The notes: generated from the sequence alone by a model not told the origin. Positions 25,684 to 34,534 are shown, counted from the stretch's first letter. The stretch: 64,000 nucleotides of DNA from Bacteroidaceae bacterium (GCA_017517605.1 JAFWYQ010000108.1:1-64000); one strand, 5' to 3'. Made by a program: numbers and translations.

Positions 25684-27741
25684 TCACATCCTCCACCTCA
25701 GCTGTATGCCGATGTCCTCGCGGTGGGGTTGGTTGATAAGCTCGGTGCCGGTGCCGATGGTGGGGCGGTCGTAGTAGTGGGTGTGCGAGAGGTGTACGAG
25801 GAGGGTGAGCATGGGGTGGATGTCCCACTGGCAGGTGGCGGAGGCATGGAGTCCGTGCCCGTAGTAGGAGGGGAAGGAGAAGGTGTGGAGTAGGCCGCGT
25901 TCGTAGATGCTGATGCGGGTGTCGTAATTGTCGGTGTGGAAGTACGATAGGTTGCCGTGGAGGGCTATCGGGTATGCCTGAGGTTGCCAGGTGATGCGCT
26001 GGGTAAGCATGGCACCGAAGTGCTCCTCTTCCGCAAATTGCAGCAGGGTGGCGTTGGCAAGGGTGGTCAGTTTCCAAGTTTCTGAGGGGGTAAAGTCGTG
26101 CTGGAGGAGCAGACGGTGCTGGGTGCGGAGCCTCAACGGGCGCTGGGGATGGTGGGTGTCGTCGCGTTCCTTCAGCTTCAGGCGGTAGCGCAGGGTGGTG
26201 CGGTGGCGGTCAGTAGGGGTGTAGGTGAGGCGCACCATGCCTTCGCCGGCGTAGGAGGCATTGCTGACTAAGTATTTCAGCCAGGGGAAGTAGCAGAAAT
26301 CAGTGTAGGTGGAGAGTTGCCAATGGCCTCCTAATGGAGTGTCGAAACCTAAGTAGATGCCGCTTTCGTTGCGCAGGACACTATTTTCGCTGAACGAGTT
26401 TGCCCACAGGGCGGTGTAGTGGTGGGCATAGTAGCGTTGCACGAGGGTAAGGGTTTGCCGGTCGCCCAGACGGAGTTGTATTTTGTTCATGGTAGCGAGT
26501 GCGCCGCCTTGGTCGATAGCCGTCTCTCCGGCCAGTTGGAAGCGTGGGTGGAGGTACATATAATCCGCTCCCACGGTGGTGAAGCGGCGACCGCGCGGAT
26601 AGTATCGTTTGTAGAGTTGTTCACCGGGATTCAACGGATGGTTGAAAAAGTTATGAACAGCTGTTAATCCACCATGAAAACCGCGGCGATGAATGGTTAA
26701 GTTGCCACTATACAGGGTGTTACGTACGTTTCCGCGCTTGGAATACTCCAACGGAGTGCGGTGAAGTCCGTCAGTTTTCAACGAAGTTATCAACAGGTTT
26801 TTATCGAGTGTGGCATCCATGGGGCGGTGCGAAACGAAGGCGGTGGCCTCTACCCCACTCCACAACCGGACGGTGGCGGCAGCTCCACGGAAGGCATTGT
26901 GTTCGCTGGTGGAGAGGTGGCGCTTGATACCGCGTGCACCCCATCCGATGGAGCTGAGGGAGGCTGTCTTTCCCATGCTGAAACCGGTGTTTATCACTAC
27001 GCCCTGTCCGAAGTGCAGGCGGTAGTCGCCCACGACGAGGGTTTTCAGCCGTCCCACGTTGGTGAGCATCAGGTGCAGGCTGATGTAGTCGTAGCCGTTG
27101 AATCCGCCTTTGAACAGGGCTTCGCCCGCATCCTTCTCGATCACCAATCCGGCAGAGAGCTTGTCAGTAAAGCGGTATTGGTAGCGCAGGTTGTGGTAGA
27201 AGGGTTCACCCAGGTAGCGGCGGTTGGGATATTGTGCCAGGATGTCGTCAGGGTAGTTACGGTATCCGGCTTTTGTGTAAAGGGGGATGTTCAGGCGCGT
27301 GAGCGCTTCGTGCTCTCCGTAGCGGAGCAGATTGCTCCAAGTAAGGCGTTTGTTTTCAGACTCTTTATTGCTGACAGGGAGGGTGCGGACAAAGTGGCGG
27401 AGCAGTTCGCGGGTGTGGTAGTCGATGCTGTCGATAAGCAGCAGTTCGCCCGTGCTGAGCAGAGCACCGTTCTTGGCGATGTAGTGTTGGATGACCCGTA
27501 TGTGTGTGGGGGAGAGGAAGGGGAGTTGGGCGAGTTGTTCGGTGGTGGCCGTATTGATGTCCAAGGGGTGTGCGTGGAGGTGGCTCAGTTCGTCGTAGAG
27601 CAGTTCCTGTTGGGTGGCCGAGGTCTCTTCGTCGGCCTCTTCCAACCATGTTTCGTAGAGGCTTTGCCAATCGGCCTGTGCCGCGAGTGGAGCTACTCCG
27701 ACAAGTCCTATCAACAGGGTTGTGAACAGCGTTTTCAACAT
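25684..27741 (-). CDS. helix-hairpin-helix domain protein with C-terminal outer-membrane barrel
   Basis: 685 residues with a signal peptide (KTLFTTLLIGLVGVAPLAAQ). Residues about 55-120 contain a ComEA-like helix-hairpin-helix: LDINTATTEQLAQLPFLSPT, HIRVIQHYIAKNG, LLSTGELLLIDSID. The rest is a long series of amphipathic strands (GLVIEKDAGEALFKGGF, VVGDYRLHFGQGVVINTGFS) typical of a large barrel. This combination recurs in Bacteroidales, usually beside folate or envelope genes; its role is unknown. DNA binding by the HhH part outside the cytosol would imply DNA uptake or surface DNA, which is inference. Its start overlaps the end of folK by seven bases, so translation is coupled. Confidence 0.75.
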   Translation of the reverse strand: MLKTLFTTLLIGLVGVAPLAAQADWQSLYETWLEEADEETSATQQELLYDELSHLHAHPLDINTATTEQLAQLPFLSPTHIRVIQHYIAKNGALLSTGELLLIDSIDYHTRELLRHFVRTLPVSNKESENKRLTWSNLLRYGEHEALTRLNIPLYTKAGYRNYPDDILAQYPNRRYLGEPFYHNLRYQYRFTDKLSAGLVIEKDAGEALFKGGFNGYDYISLHLMLTNVGRLKTLVVGDYRLHFGQGVVINTGFSMGKTASLSSIGWGARGIKRHLSTSEHNAFRGAAATVRLWSGVEATAFVSHRPMDATLDKNLLITSLKTDGLHRTPLEYSKRGNVRNTLYSGNLTIHRRGFHGGLTAVHNFFNHPLNPGEQLYKRYYPRGRRFTTVGADYMYLHPRFQLAGETAIDQGGALATMNKIQLRLGDRQTLTLVQRYYAHHYTALWANSFSENSVLRNESGIYLGFDTPLGGHWQLSTYTDFCYFPWLKYLVSNASYAGEGMVRLTYTPTDRHRTTLRYRLKLKERDDTHHPQRPLRLRTQHRLLLQHDFTPSETWKLTTLANATLLQFAEEEHFGAMLTQRITWQPQAYPIALHGNLSYFHTDNYDTRISIYERGLLHTFSFPSYYGHGLHASATCQWDIHPMLTLLVHLSHTHYYDRPTIGTGTELINQPHREDIGIQLRWRM

Positions 27742-28223
27742 GGGGATTGTTCCTTGGCAAGGAGTTCGTGGTGCAGGGTGCGGATGGTTTTCTGTAGAAT
27801 GGGGTGCTTCAGTGTGGGTGCAATCTCAGCCAGTGGCGACAGAACAAAGAGGCGTTGGTGGAGCAGGGGGTGTGGCAGGGTGAGTGCAGGAGTATCCATT
27901 ACCAAGGAGTCATAAAAGAGGATGTCGATGTCGATAAGGCGGTCGGAGTATTGTCGGTTCACCGTCTTGTGGGTACGTCCCAAGGTGTGTTCGATGCCTT
28001 GGGTGGTGTGGAGCAGCTCGTCGGGTGTGAGGGAGGTTTCCACGGCCACGGCGTTGTTGAGGAAGCTGTTTTCCGACGTGAATCCCCACGGGGCAGAAAC
28101 ATAAAGAGCAGACTGGGAGACGATGTTCCCAATCTGCTCTTCTATCAGTTGCATGGCCGCATGAAGGTTCTCTTCCTTGTTTCCCAAGTTAGTGCCTAAG
28201 GAGAGGTGGGCGAGGTGGGTCAT
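27735..28223 (-). CDS. folK: 2-amino-4-hydroxy-6-hydroxymethyldihydropteridine diphosphokinase
   Basis: 162 residues. FolK transfers pyrophosphate from ATP to the pterin in folate synthesis. Motifs: LSLGTNLGNKEENL at the start, SALYVSAPWGF, FLNNAVAVET, RQYSDRLIDIDILFYD (magnesium-binding Asp pair) and LPHPLLHQRLFVLSPLAEI. Length fits the single-domain enzyme. It lies downstream of queA across a spacer filled with a 9-base array, and overlaps the next gene. Confidence 0.95.
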   Translation of the reverse strand: MTHLAHLSLGTNLGNKEENLHAAMQLIEEQIGNIVSQSALYVSAPWGFTSENSFLNNAVAVETSLTPDELLHTTQGIEHTLGRTHKTVNRQYSDRLIDIDILFYDSLVMDTPALTLPHPLLHQRLFVLSPLAEIAPTLKHPILQKTIRTLHHELLAKEQSPC

Positions 28224-28247
28224 GGGGCTGCGGGTTTTAGGGATATT

Positions 28248-28301
28248 CTATAGTGGCTATAGTGGCTATAGTTCCTATAGTATTTATAGTAGCTATTTTA
28301 G
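28248..28301. repeat. 9-base-period array CTATAGTNN, six units
   Basis: Six consecutive 9-base units (CTATAGTGG, CTATAGTGG, CTATAGTTC, CTATAGTAT, TTATAGTAG, CTATTTTAG) end exactly at the queA stop codon. A five-unit relative is at 31338-31382. Confidence 0.9.
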
Positions 28302-29363
28302 TTACTCTCGGTCGATGATCAGCATGGCGTCGCCGTAGGTACCGAAGCGGTAGCCCTCTTTGACGGCGGTCTTGTAGGCGCTCATGATGAGGTCGTATCC
28401 ACCGAAGGCGGCTACCATCATCAGCAATGTGGATTGCGGCATGTGGAAGTTGGATACCATGCTGGTGGCTACGCTGAAGTCGTAGGGGGGGAAGATGAAC
28501 TTGTTGGTCCATCCCTCGTACTCCTTCAGGTTGCCGTCGGTGCCGGCAGCTGTCTCCAAGGCGCGCATCACGGTGGTGCCGATGGCGCACACTTCGTGTT
28601 CACCCTCTTTGGCGGCATTCACGATGTCGCAGGCTTCGCGCTCGACAAACATCTGTTCGCTATCGGTCTTGTGCTTGGTGAGGTCTTCCACATCGATGTC
28701 GCGGAAGTTTCCAAGTCCGGCATGCAGGGTGATGAAGGCGCGGTCGACGCCACGGATTTCCATACGCTTGAGCAATTCACGGCTGAAGTGCAATCCGGCC
28801 GTAGGTGCGGTGACGGCTCCTTCGTTGCAGGCGAAGAGTGTCTGGAAGCGTTCGGCATCTTCCTCCACCACGTCGCGGTTAACGATTTCCTTGGGGATAG
28901 GTGTTTCGCCCAGGGCATAGAGGGCACGCTTGAACTCGTCGTGTGGGCCATCGTAGAGGAAGCGGAGGGTACGTCCGCGTGAGGTGGTGTTGTCGATTAC
29001 TTCGGCCACCATCGACTCGTCTTCGCCGAAGTAGAGCTTGTTTCCGATACGGATTTTACGTGCGGGATCAACCAATACATCCCACAAGCGGAATTCTTCG
29101 TTCAGCTCGCGCAAGAGGAACACTTCGATGCGTGCACCGGTCTTCTCCTTGTTGCCATAGAGGCGGGCAGGAAACACTTTCGTGTCGTTGAAGACGAAGA
29201 CATCCTTGTCGTCGAAATACTCCAAGATGTCCTTGAATATGCGGTGCTCTATCAGGCCGCTCTTCTTGTGAACCACCATCAGGCGCGATTCGTCGCGGTG
29301 TGTAGTGGGATGAAGGGCAATCTGCTCCTCGGGGAGCTTGAACTTGAATTGTGACAGTTTCAT
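28302..29363 (-). CDS. queA: S-adenosylmethionine:tRNA ribosyltransferase-isomerase
   Basis: 353 residues. QueA adds the ribosyl moiety of SAM to preQ1 in tRNA to give epoxyqueuosine. Motifs: [12 protein letters not shown] at the start, [46 protein letters not shown] (catalytic loop), [19 protein letters not shown] and [21 protein letters not shown]. Length is typical. It is in the leftward cluster ftsX-DUF3098-uppP-truB-queA-folK, with short repeat-filled spacers on both sides. Confidence 0.97.
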   Translation of the reverse strand: MKLSQFKFKLPEEQIALHPTTHRDESRLMVVHKKSGLIEHRIFKDILEYFDDKDVFVFNDTKVFPARLYGNKEKTGARIEVFLLRELNEEFRLWDVLVDPARKIRIGNKLYFGEDESMVAEVIDNTTSRGRTLRFLYDGPHDEFKRALYALGETPIPKEIVNRDVVEEDAERFQTLFACNEGAVTAPTAGLHFSRELLKRMEIRGVDRAFITLHAGLGNFRDIDVEDLTKHKTDSEQMFVEREACDIVNAAKEGEHEVCAIGTTVMRALETAAGTDGNLKEYEGWTNKFIFPPYDFSVATSMVSNFHMPQSTLLMMVAAFGGYDLIMSAYKTAVKEGYRFGTYGDAMLIIDRE

Positions 29364-29390
29364 ACCTTTATATATTATTTATTTAAGCTT

Positions 29391-29512
29391 TCATTTTGAG
29401 GAGTTCAGAAGTTCAGGAGTTTTCGCTTCGCTTAGGAGTTCAGACAATTGTTTAATTCTCATGTAAGCAAAACTATTGTCTGCACTCCTGTAACTCCTGA
29501 ACTCCTGTACTC
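29391..29512. repeat. inverted AGGAGTTCAG word arrays
   Basis: Left words AGGAGTTCAG/AAGTTCAGGAGTT and right words ACTCCTGTA, ACTCCTGAA, CTCCTGTA face each other in the truB-queA spacer, at 8-9 base spacing. They can fold into a long hairpin between the two genes. Confidence 0.8.
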
Positions 29513-30217
29513 CTAAATTAGTTCTATCTCCTGTTCCTCCAACCATTGGGGGAAGGTCTCCAAATCGAGGCAATCCTCCAAGCGGATGTCGCCTACGCGG
29601 GTGCGGCACAGGCCGATGAGGTGTGCGCCGCTATCGAGCGCCTGTCCGATGTCGCGTGCAAGGGCGCGGATGTAGGTGCCTTTGCTACATACGACACGTA
29701 TCTTGATGACCATTTCGGTGAGGTCGCATTCGAGCAATTCAATCTCGTCGATGACGAGGGTCTTGGCCTTCAGTTCCACCTCCTCGCCCTTGCGTGCAAG
29801 GTCGTAAGCCCGCTTGCCATCCACTTTGCAAGCCGAGAAGGCGGGGGGGATTTGTTCGATGGTGCCCACAAACCGTGTCAGCACCTCCTCCACCATCGGG
29901 CGGGTGATGTGGGCGGTGGGATAGGTGGCGTCAATCTCCTTTTCCAAGTCGAATGACGGGGTGGTGGCACCCAATTTCAGCGTGGCCACATACTCTTTGG
30001 TGTGATATTGGAATTCCTCGATGCGCTTGGTGGCTCGGCCGGTGCATACAATCATCACACCCGTGGCCAGGGGGTCGAGTGTGCCGGCGTGTCCCACCTT
30101 CATCTTCTTGATGCCCAACTTGCGGCAGAGGTGATAGCGGGCCTTTCCTACCACGGCAAACGAGGTGAGGCGCAGGGGTTTGTTGAAACAGAGTACTTCT
30201 CCTTCTATGAAATTCAT
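29513..30217 (-). CDS. truB: tRNA pseudouridine(55) synthase
   Basis: 234 residues. TruB makes pseudouridine 55 in the T loop of tRNAs. Motifs: GEVLCFNKPLRLTSFAVV, the catalytic Asp48 in GHAGTLDPLATG, CTGRATKRIEEFQ, QIPPAFSACKVDGKRAYDLA and SKGTYIRALARDIG. It is a short form without an extended PUA domain, as usual in Bacteroidetes. The start codon overlaps the uppP stop in TGATG, so the genes are translationally coupled. Confidence 0.96.
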   Translation of the reverse strand: MNFIEGEVLCFNKPLRLTSFAVVGKARYHLCRKLGIKKMKVGHAGTLDPLATGVMIVCTGRATKRIEEFQYHTKEYVATLKLGATTPSFDLEKEIDATYPTAHITRPMVEEVLTRFVGTIEQIPPAFSACKVDGKRAYDLARKGEEVELKAKTLVIDEIELLECDLTEMVIKIRVVCSKGTYIRALARDIGQALDSGAHLIGLCRTRVGDIRLEDCLDLETFPQWLEEQEIELI

Positions 30218-31062
30218 CAGATAATCTCTAAGCTATGACCGGTCAGTAACAATACGAGGATGGCAACACCTACGATGATGCGGTACCATCCGAAGGCCTT
30301 GAAACCATACTTGGTGACAAAGCTGATGAAGAACTTGATAGCCAGCAGAGCCACGATGAAGGCTACTGCATTGCCAATGATGAGGGTTGAGAGGTTGTCT
30401 GTGATAATCTCCATGCCGCCCTCTTTCACCAGTTTGTACACCTTATAGACGGTGGCACCCAGCATGGTGGGCACGGCCAGGAAGAACGAGAACTCGGCAG
30501 CGGCCTTGCGTGTCATGCGTTGGGCCATACCACCCACGATGGTGGCCATCGAGCGCGACACACCGGGTATCATGGAGATGCACTGGAAAAGGCCCACCAT
30601 CAAGGCGCGCTTCTCGGTGAAGGGTGTATCTTCGCTTCCCTTGTTGAAAATCTTGTCGCAGAAGAGCATGAACACACCACCCAATACCAAGGTGATGGCT
30701 ACCACTTCCACCCGTTCGAGCATCGCATCGATGGCGTCGCTGAAGAGCAAGCCAAAGATGGCCGCGGGCAGGAAGGCGATGAACAGTTTCCAGTAGAAAT
30801 CATACTTGTGCAACAGGCGTTTTACAAAACCTGCACCTTCGGGAGCGGGCGTGTGGTTCAGTTGGAAGAAGCGCTTCCAATAGAGGCACACTACCGACAG
30901 GATAGCACCGAATTGGATGATAAAGGTGAACGCCTTCACGAACGTTGTACTCTCTACGCCCAACAGGTTTTGGGCAATAATCATGTGGCCCGTAGATGAC
31001 ACGGGAAGGAACTCGGTGAGTCCCTCCACAATGGCAATGATAATGGTTTGAAGTGTATCCAT
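30217..31062 (-). CDS. uppP: undecaprenyl-diphosphate phosphatase
   Basis: 281 residues, about eight membrane segments. UppP recycles undecaprenyl pyrophosphate to the phosphate carrier for peptidoglycan and polysaccharide synthesis and confers bacitracin tolerance. Signature motifs: [20 protein letters not shown] near the start, and [17 protein letters not shown] in the second half, which carry the catalytic Glu/His/Arg set. It is placed between the DUF3098 and truB genes. Confidence 0.96.
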   Translation of the reverse strand: MDTLQTIIIAIVEGLTEFLPVSSTGHMIIAQNLLGVESTTFVKAFTFIIQFGAILSVVCLYWKRFFQLNHTPAPEGAGFVKRLLHKYDFYWKLFIAFLPAAIFGLLFSDAIDAMLERVEVVAITLVLGGVFMLFCDKIFNKGSEDTPFTEKRALMVGLFQCISMIPGVSRSMATIVGGMAQRMTRKAAAEFSFFLAVPTMLGATVYKVYKLVKEGGMEIITDNLSTLIIGNAVAFIVALLAIKFFISFVTKYGFKAFGWYRIIVGVAILVLLLTGHSLEII

Positions 31063-31071
31063 GACGTGTGC

Positions 31072-31320
31072 TTACTCTTCGATTGCCTCCTCCTTATTAC
31101 ACTTGGGTTTGCACAAGATGCCGTAAATCATGAAGATGAATCCGAAGAAGCATACGGCAGGAGCCACCTTGACGCGGCGCACACTGAAGATGTCCGGTTC
31201 GAAGTGTGTCTCCGTTGAGCCCGGGCCACTCATCAGGATGAAGCCCAAGATGATAATTGCCATACCGATGCCCAGCAGGATGTAATTCTTTTTGCCAAAG
31301 GCGAGTGTCTTTTTGTCCAT
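31072..31320 (-). CDS. DUF3098 small membrane protein
   Basis: 82 residues with two transmembrane helices (NYILLGIGMAIIILGFILM and VAPAVCFFGFIFMIYGIL) separated by a short loop (STETHFEPDIFSVRRVK). The pattern and position directly after ftsX are typical of the DUF3098 family of Bacteroidetes. Function unknown. A role in division or envelope is only suggested by the ftsX and uppP neighbours. It is nine bases from the uppP start. Confidence 0.9.
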   Translation of the reverse strand: MDKKTLAFGKKNYILLGIGMAIIILGFILMSGPGSTETHFEPDIFSVRRVKVAPAVCFFGFIFMIYGILCKPKCNKEEAIEE

Positions 31321-31337
31321 ATATTTAGTCTTTAATC

Positions 31338-31382
31338 TTATAGTTTCTATAGTGCCTATAGTTTCTATAGCTTTTATAATGA
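31338..31382. repeat. 9-base-period array CTATAGTNN, five units
   Basis: TTATAGTTT, CTATAGTGC, CTATAGTTT, CTATAGCTT, TTATAATGA in exact 9-base register, in the spacer between ftsX and the DUF3098 gene. Same word family as 28248-28301. Confidence 0.9.
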
Positions 31383-31401
31383 TTGTTTGATAATTCCCTT
31401 T

Positions 31402-32268
31402 TTATCTGTACAATGTGTCCGTCTTCATCCGCAAGTAGCGGTTGATGCTGATGTAGGCGCACAATACCGTGATGACGATGCCGAATGCCATCACCGCGGC
31501 CATCACCATGAGCATCATGTCCGTGTTGATGATCTGGATGAGTTGAGGCTCGTATTTCACCAACCAATATCCGCCCATTAGTAGCAAGCCATTGGCCAGC
31601 AAGCCCGACACGATGCCCACCCACAAGTTGCGCACCAGGAAGGGACGGCGGATAAACCACCAGTCGGCTCCCACCAATTTCATCGTGTGGATAAGGAAGC
31701 GCTTGGCATAGATGGTCAGTCGGATGGTGTTGTTGATGAGCGAGAAGGAGATGACCATCAGCAAAGCCGCCAGACCTAACAGTACGATGCTGATTTTCTG
31801 CACATTGCGGTTTACCGTATCAATCAGAGCTTCGGGATAGACAATCTCCATCACCTTGCCTTTCTTCATGATTTCCTTCTCCACCCAAGCCAAACTATCG
31901 GCGTTGGCGTATGCCGAGTTCAGGTTGATTTCAATCGAAGCGGTGAAGGGGTTATAGCCGATGAACTCCTGCGGATCGGTGCCCATTGCCTCCGTCTCCT
32001 CGCGCAAGGCCTGCTCCTTGGAGATGTAGGTGGTCGATTTCACATAGGGTTGTGCCTCCAGTGTCTTTTGGAATTTCAGGATTTCCGTCTCCTTCATGTC
32101 GTCGCTCAGCAAGGCCGAGAAACTGATGTTCTCCCTCACATACACCGACAAATTGCCAGCCGACAATACAAAAAACACCACCATCCCCAACAACATCAAC
32201 ACCATGGTGGTACTGATGCAGGACGTGATGAACTGCATGTCAAAAAAAAATTGCTGCTTATTCTTCAT
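31402..32268 (-). CDS. ftsX: cell-division protein FtsX
   Basis: 288 residues. It has a cytosolic N terminus and a first membrane helix (ISTTMVLMLLGMVVFFVLSA). A periplasmic domain follows (ENISFSALLSDDMKETEILK ... STTYISKEQALREE), then three further helices. Together this is the FtsX-type permease fold that couples FtsE to cell-wall hydrolases. No ftsE gene is adjacent, which is common in Bacteroidetes. It heads the leftward cluster. Confidence 0.93.
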   Translation of the reverse strand: MKNKQQFFFDMQFITSCISTTMVLMLLGMVVFFVLSAGNLSVYVRENISFSALLSDDMKETEILKFQKTLEAQPYVKSTTYISKEQALREETEAMGTDPQEFIGYNPFTASIEINLNSAYANADSLAWVEKEIMKKGKVMEIVYPEALIDTVNRNVQKISIVLLGLAALLMVISFSLINNTIRLTIYAKRFLIHTMKLVGADWWFIRRPFLVRNLWVGIVSGLLANGLLLMGGYWLVKYEPQLIQIINTDMMLMVMAAVMAFGIVITVLCAYISINRYLRMKTDTLYR

Positions 32269-32718
32269 TATGATATGGGCACACTACACCTAAATTTGGT
32301 GCAAAATAACAAATTATTCCCCTATTTACAGGGTTTCGTTAGGGATATTTAACGCTCTTTTATCATAATCCCGCAAGAGATTTTTGCGTAAATACGCATT
32401 TTTCTCCTGTAAATAGAGGGATGATTCGATTTATTGCGCTTTTTTTTAGTTCGAGTGATAATCTTGTAATTGAACAAATATAATTGAAATATTTCTATCA
32501 ATCCCCATAAAAATAGTTGGTAAAATGCTATCAATCCCCGTTATTTAATTGTTAAAAACACTACTAATCCCCGTTATTTGTGATGGTTGTTGTTGCAGCT
32601 CTAAAAAGCAAATTCCTTCACGAAAAAGCTCTTTCTCACATCAAATCCTTGCTACTTCTGAAAAGTTTGCCTATATTTGCACCAATTAAGACGTTTTATA
32701 TCATATCATCGCGAAAAT
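32269..32718. other. divergent spacer with 33-base-period repeats and promoter
   Basis: AT-rich region between ftsX and DUF4254. Three units spaced 33 bases apart begin with CTATCAATCCCC (32495), CTATCAATCCCC (32528) and CTACTAATCCCC (32561), the last two sharing GTTATTT after it. A TATATTTG -7 box (32672-32679) precedes DUF4254 by 40 bases. No gene was found here. Confidence 0.65.
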
Positions 32719-33324
32719 ATGACATTTACAGAACTCAGCTGGCCCATTTTTGAGCAGGCCATTGCCGATTACCACGTGCATGACAACGTGGATACTCCCA
32801 TCAACAATCCCTATGAGGTGAGAAGCATCGAGTATTACCTCTATCTGAAGAATTGGATTGATACCGTTCAGTGGCACTTCGAGGACATTATCCGTGACCC
32901 GGAGATTGACCCCGCCGCTGCCCTTGTGTTGAAACGCCGCATCGACAAGAGCAACCAAGACCGTACGGACTTGGTGGAGCTTATCGACAGCTATTTCCTC
33001 GACAAGTACAAGGATGTGGCTCCCTTGGCCGAGGCTACCATCAACACCGAAAGTCCCGCTTGGGCCATCGACCGCCTCTCTATCCTCTCGCTGAAGATTT
33101 ACCACATGCGTCAGGAGACTGAGCGCACCGATGTGGACGATGCCCACCGCAACGCTTGCCAAGCCAAGTTGAATGTGTTGCTCGAGCAACAACGCGACCT
33201 CTCTACCGCTATTGACCAACTGATTGCCGACATCGAGGCCGGACGCAAGTACATGAAGGTGTACAAGCAGATGAAGATGTACAACGACCCATCGTTGAAT
33301 CCGGTGCTTTACGGAAATAAGTAA
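32719..33324 (+). CDS. DUF4254 domain-containing protein
   Basis: 201 residues from the ATG at 32719. The open frame begins at 32677, but a TTG there would lie within the promoter box, so the later ATG (MTFTELSWPIFEQAIADYHV) is chosen; it is also the usual start of the family. The protein is alpha-helical and rich in charged residues, with no signal peptide. DUF4254 genes in Bacteroidales sit directly before a family 9 glycosyltransferase, as here (three bases apart), so a role in lipopolysaccharide or capsule assembly is likely by association only. Confidence 0.9.
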   Translation: MTFTELSWPIFEQAIADYHVHDNVDTPINNPYEVRSIEYYLYLKNWIDTVQWHFEDIIRDPEIDPAAALVLKRRIDKSNQDRTDLVELIDSYFLDKYKDVAPLAEATINTESPAWAIDRLSILSLKIYHMRQETERTDVDDAHRNACQAKLNVLLEQQRDLSTAIDQLIADIEAGRKYMKVYKQMKMYNDPSLNPVLYGNK

Positions 33325-33327
33325 TTT

Positions 33328-34371
33328 ATGCACCTCCTCGTCACCCGTTTCTCCGCTTTTGGCGATGTAGCCATGACGGTACCTGTCCTTTGGACGGTGG
33401 CCCGTCAGTATCCCGAGCATCGGTTCACCGTGCTCAGTCGCGAATCCATGCGTCCCCTTTTCCTGCAGATACCCGAGAATGTCAGTTTCCGTGGTGTCGA
33501 CTTGAAGGACGAGCGCTACAAGGGGCCTATGGGCATGGTGCGCCTCTACCGCGAATTGCGGAAGGAGTTGCACTTCGATGCTGTGGCCGACCTCCACGAT
33601 GTGCTCCGCACGAAGATACTCCGCACCTGTGCCCGCTTGTGTGGTGTGCGTGTGGCGTGTATCGACAAGGGGAGGAGCGAAAAGAAGCAGCTTATCCGCC
33701 CGAAGAACAAGGTGATGAAGCAACTCGCCACTTCGTTCGACCATTACCGCGATGTGTTCGCCATGTTGGGCCTCCCGATTGAACAAATTGAGTTCACCAG
33801 CATTTATGGGAAGGAGCGCGGAGATTTTTCCCGCGTGGAAGAAAAAATCCTCCCCCGTAGGGAAAAAGAAAAGTGGGTGGGAATAGCCCCCTTTGCCGCC
33901 CATAAGGGCAAGATTTACCCCCTCGGACAGATGGAGCAGGTGGTGGCCCTGCTGGACAAGGAAGAGGATGTGCGCATGTTCCTCTTCGGTGCTGGCGAAA
34001 AGGAGATGAATGTGCTGAAGGAGTGGGCACAGAAGTATCCCCATGCCGTTATCCCCGAGGGGTTGCGTATGGAGCGCGAACTCATCCTGATGAGCCACCT
34101 CGACGTGATGGTCAGCATGGATTCGGCCAACATGCACTTGGCTTCGCTCGTCAACACACCCGTAGTATCCATTTGGGGAGCCACCCATCCCTATTGTGGC
34201 TTTATGGGATACGGACAACGTGCGGAGAATGCCTTGCAAATCAACGACCTTGCTTGCCGTCCATGTTCCGTCTTCGGAAACAAACCCTGCCTGCATGGCG
34301 ATTACCGTTGCCTCACACGCATCACTCCCGAAATGGTGGTGAAGAGGGTGTTAGAGGTGAGCAAAGCTTAG
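33328..34371 (+). CDS. glycosyltransferase family 9 (heptosyltransferase-like)
   Basis: 347 residues. GT9 enzymes transfer heptose or similar sugars to the lipid A core. Features: N-terminal Rossmann start (HLLVTRFSAFGDVAMTVPVL), DAVADLHDVLRTKILR, then VGIAPFAAHKGKIYPLGQM, DVMVSMDSANMHLASLVNTP and VVSIWGATHPYCGFMGYG, typical of the donor-binding half. Cys-rich end (CRPCSVFGNKPCLHGDYRC) is common in this group. It follows DUF4254 with a three-base gap, so the two form an operon. The exact sugar is unknown. Confidence 0.9.
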   Translation: MHLLVTRFSAFGDVAMTVPVLWTVARQYPEHRFTVLSRESMRPLFLQIPENVSFRGVDLKDERYKGPMGMVRLYRELRKELHFDAVADLHDVLRTKILRTCARLCGVRVACIDKGRSEKKQLIRPKNKVMKQLATSFDHYRDVFAMLGLPIEQIEFTSIYGKERGDFSRVEEKILPRREKEKWVGIAPFAAHKGKIYPLGQMEQVVALLDKEEDVRMFLFGAGEKEMNVLKEWAQKYPHAVIPEGLRMERELILMSHLDVMVSMDSANMHLASLVNTPVVSIWGATHPYCGFMGYGQRAENALQINDLACRPCSVFGNKPCLHGDYRCLTRITPEMVVKRVLEVSKA

Positions 34372-34377
34372 CCCTAT

Positions 34378-34422
34378 GTTAAGGTTACCTTAACCCAAGG
34401 CTGAACCTGCCTCATCCTTGGG
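34378..34422. repeat. hairpin repeat family P, copy 2
   Basis: The palindrome GTTAAGGTTACCTTAAC (34378-34394) overlaps the hairpin CCCAAGG/CCTTGGG with loop CTGAACCTGCCTCAT. The copy at 10854 has CATGG/CCATG in the stem and CTTGAACATACTTCAT in the loop, so the loop is kept and the stem change is compensatory. Confidence 0.65.
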
Positions 34423-34534
34423 ATGAATGAAGTGTGGAAATCGAGAGATTGAAGACAAACGGCCTTTATCTCCCCAAAGAGCGAAGCGATATCTCCCTTT
34501 ATCTCTTTTTATCTTCCTAAAAATGAGAAGAATC

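Noticed and set aside
26761..27915. 384-residue rightward frame
   Set aside because: Opposite the helix-hairpin-helix and folK genes; Val/Gly/Glu-rich shadow without motif.
32495..32593. CRISPR array
   Set aside because: Only three units, a conserved part of 12-19 bases, AT-rich variable parts and no cas genes; better described as iterated sites.
32701..34296. 531-residue open frame on the minus strand
   Set aside because: It lies opposite DUF4254 and the family 9 glycosyltransferase, both clear. The His/Leu/Val-rich translation has no motif; it is a codon-bias shadow.
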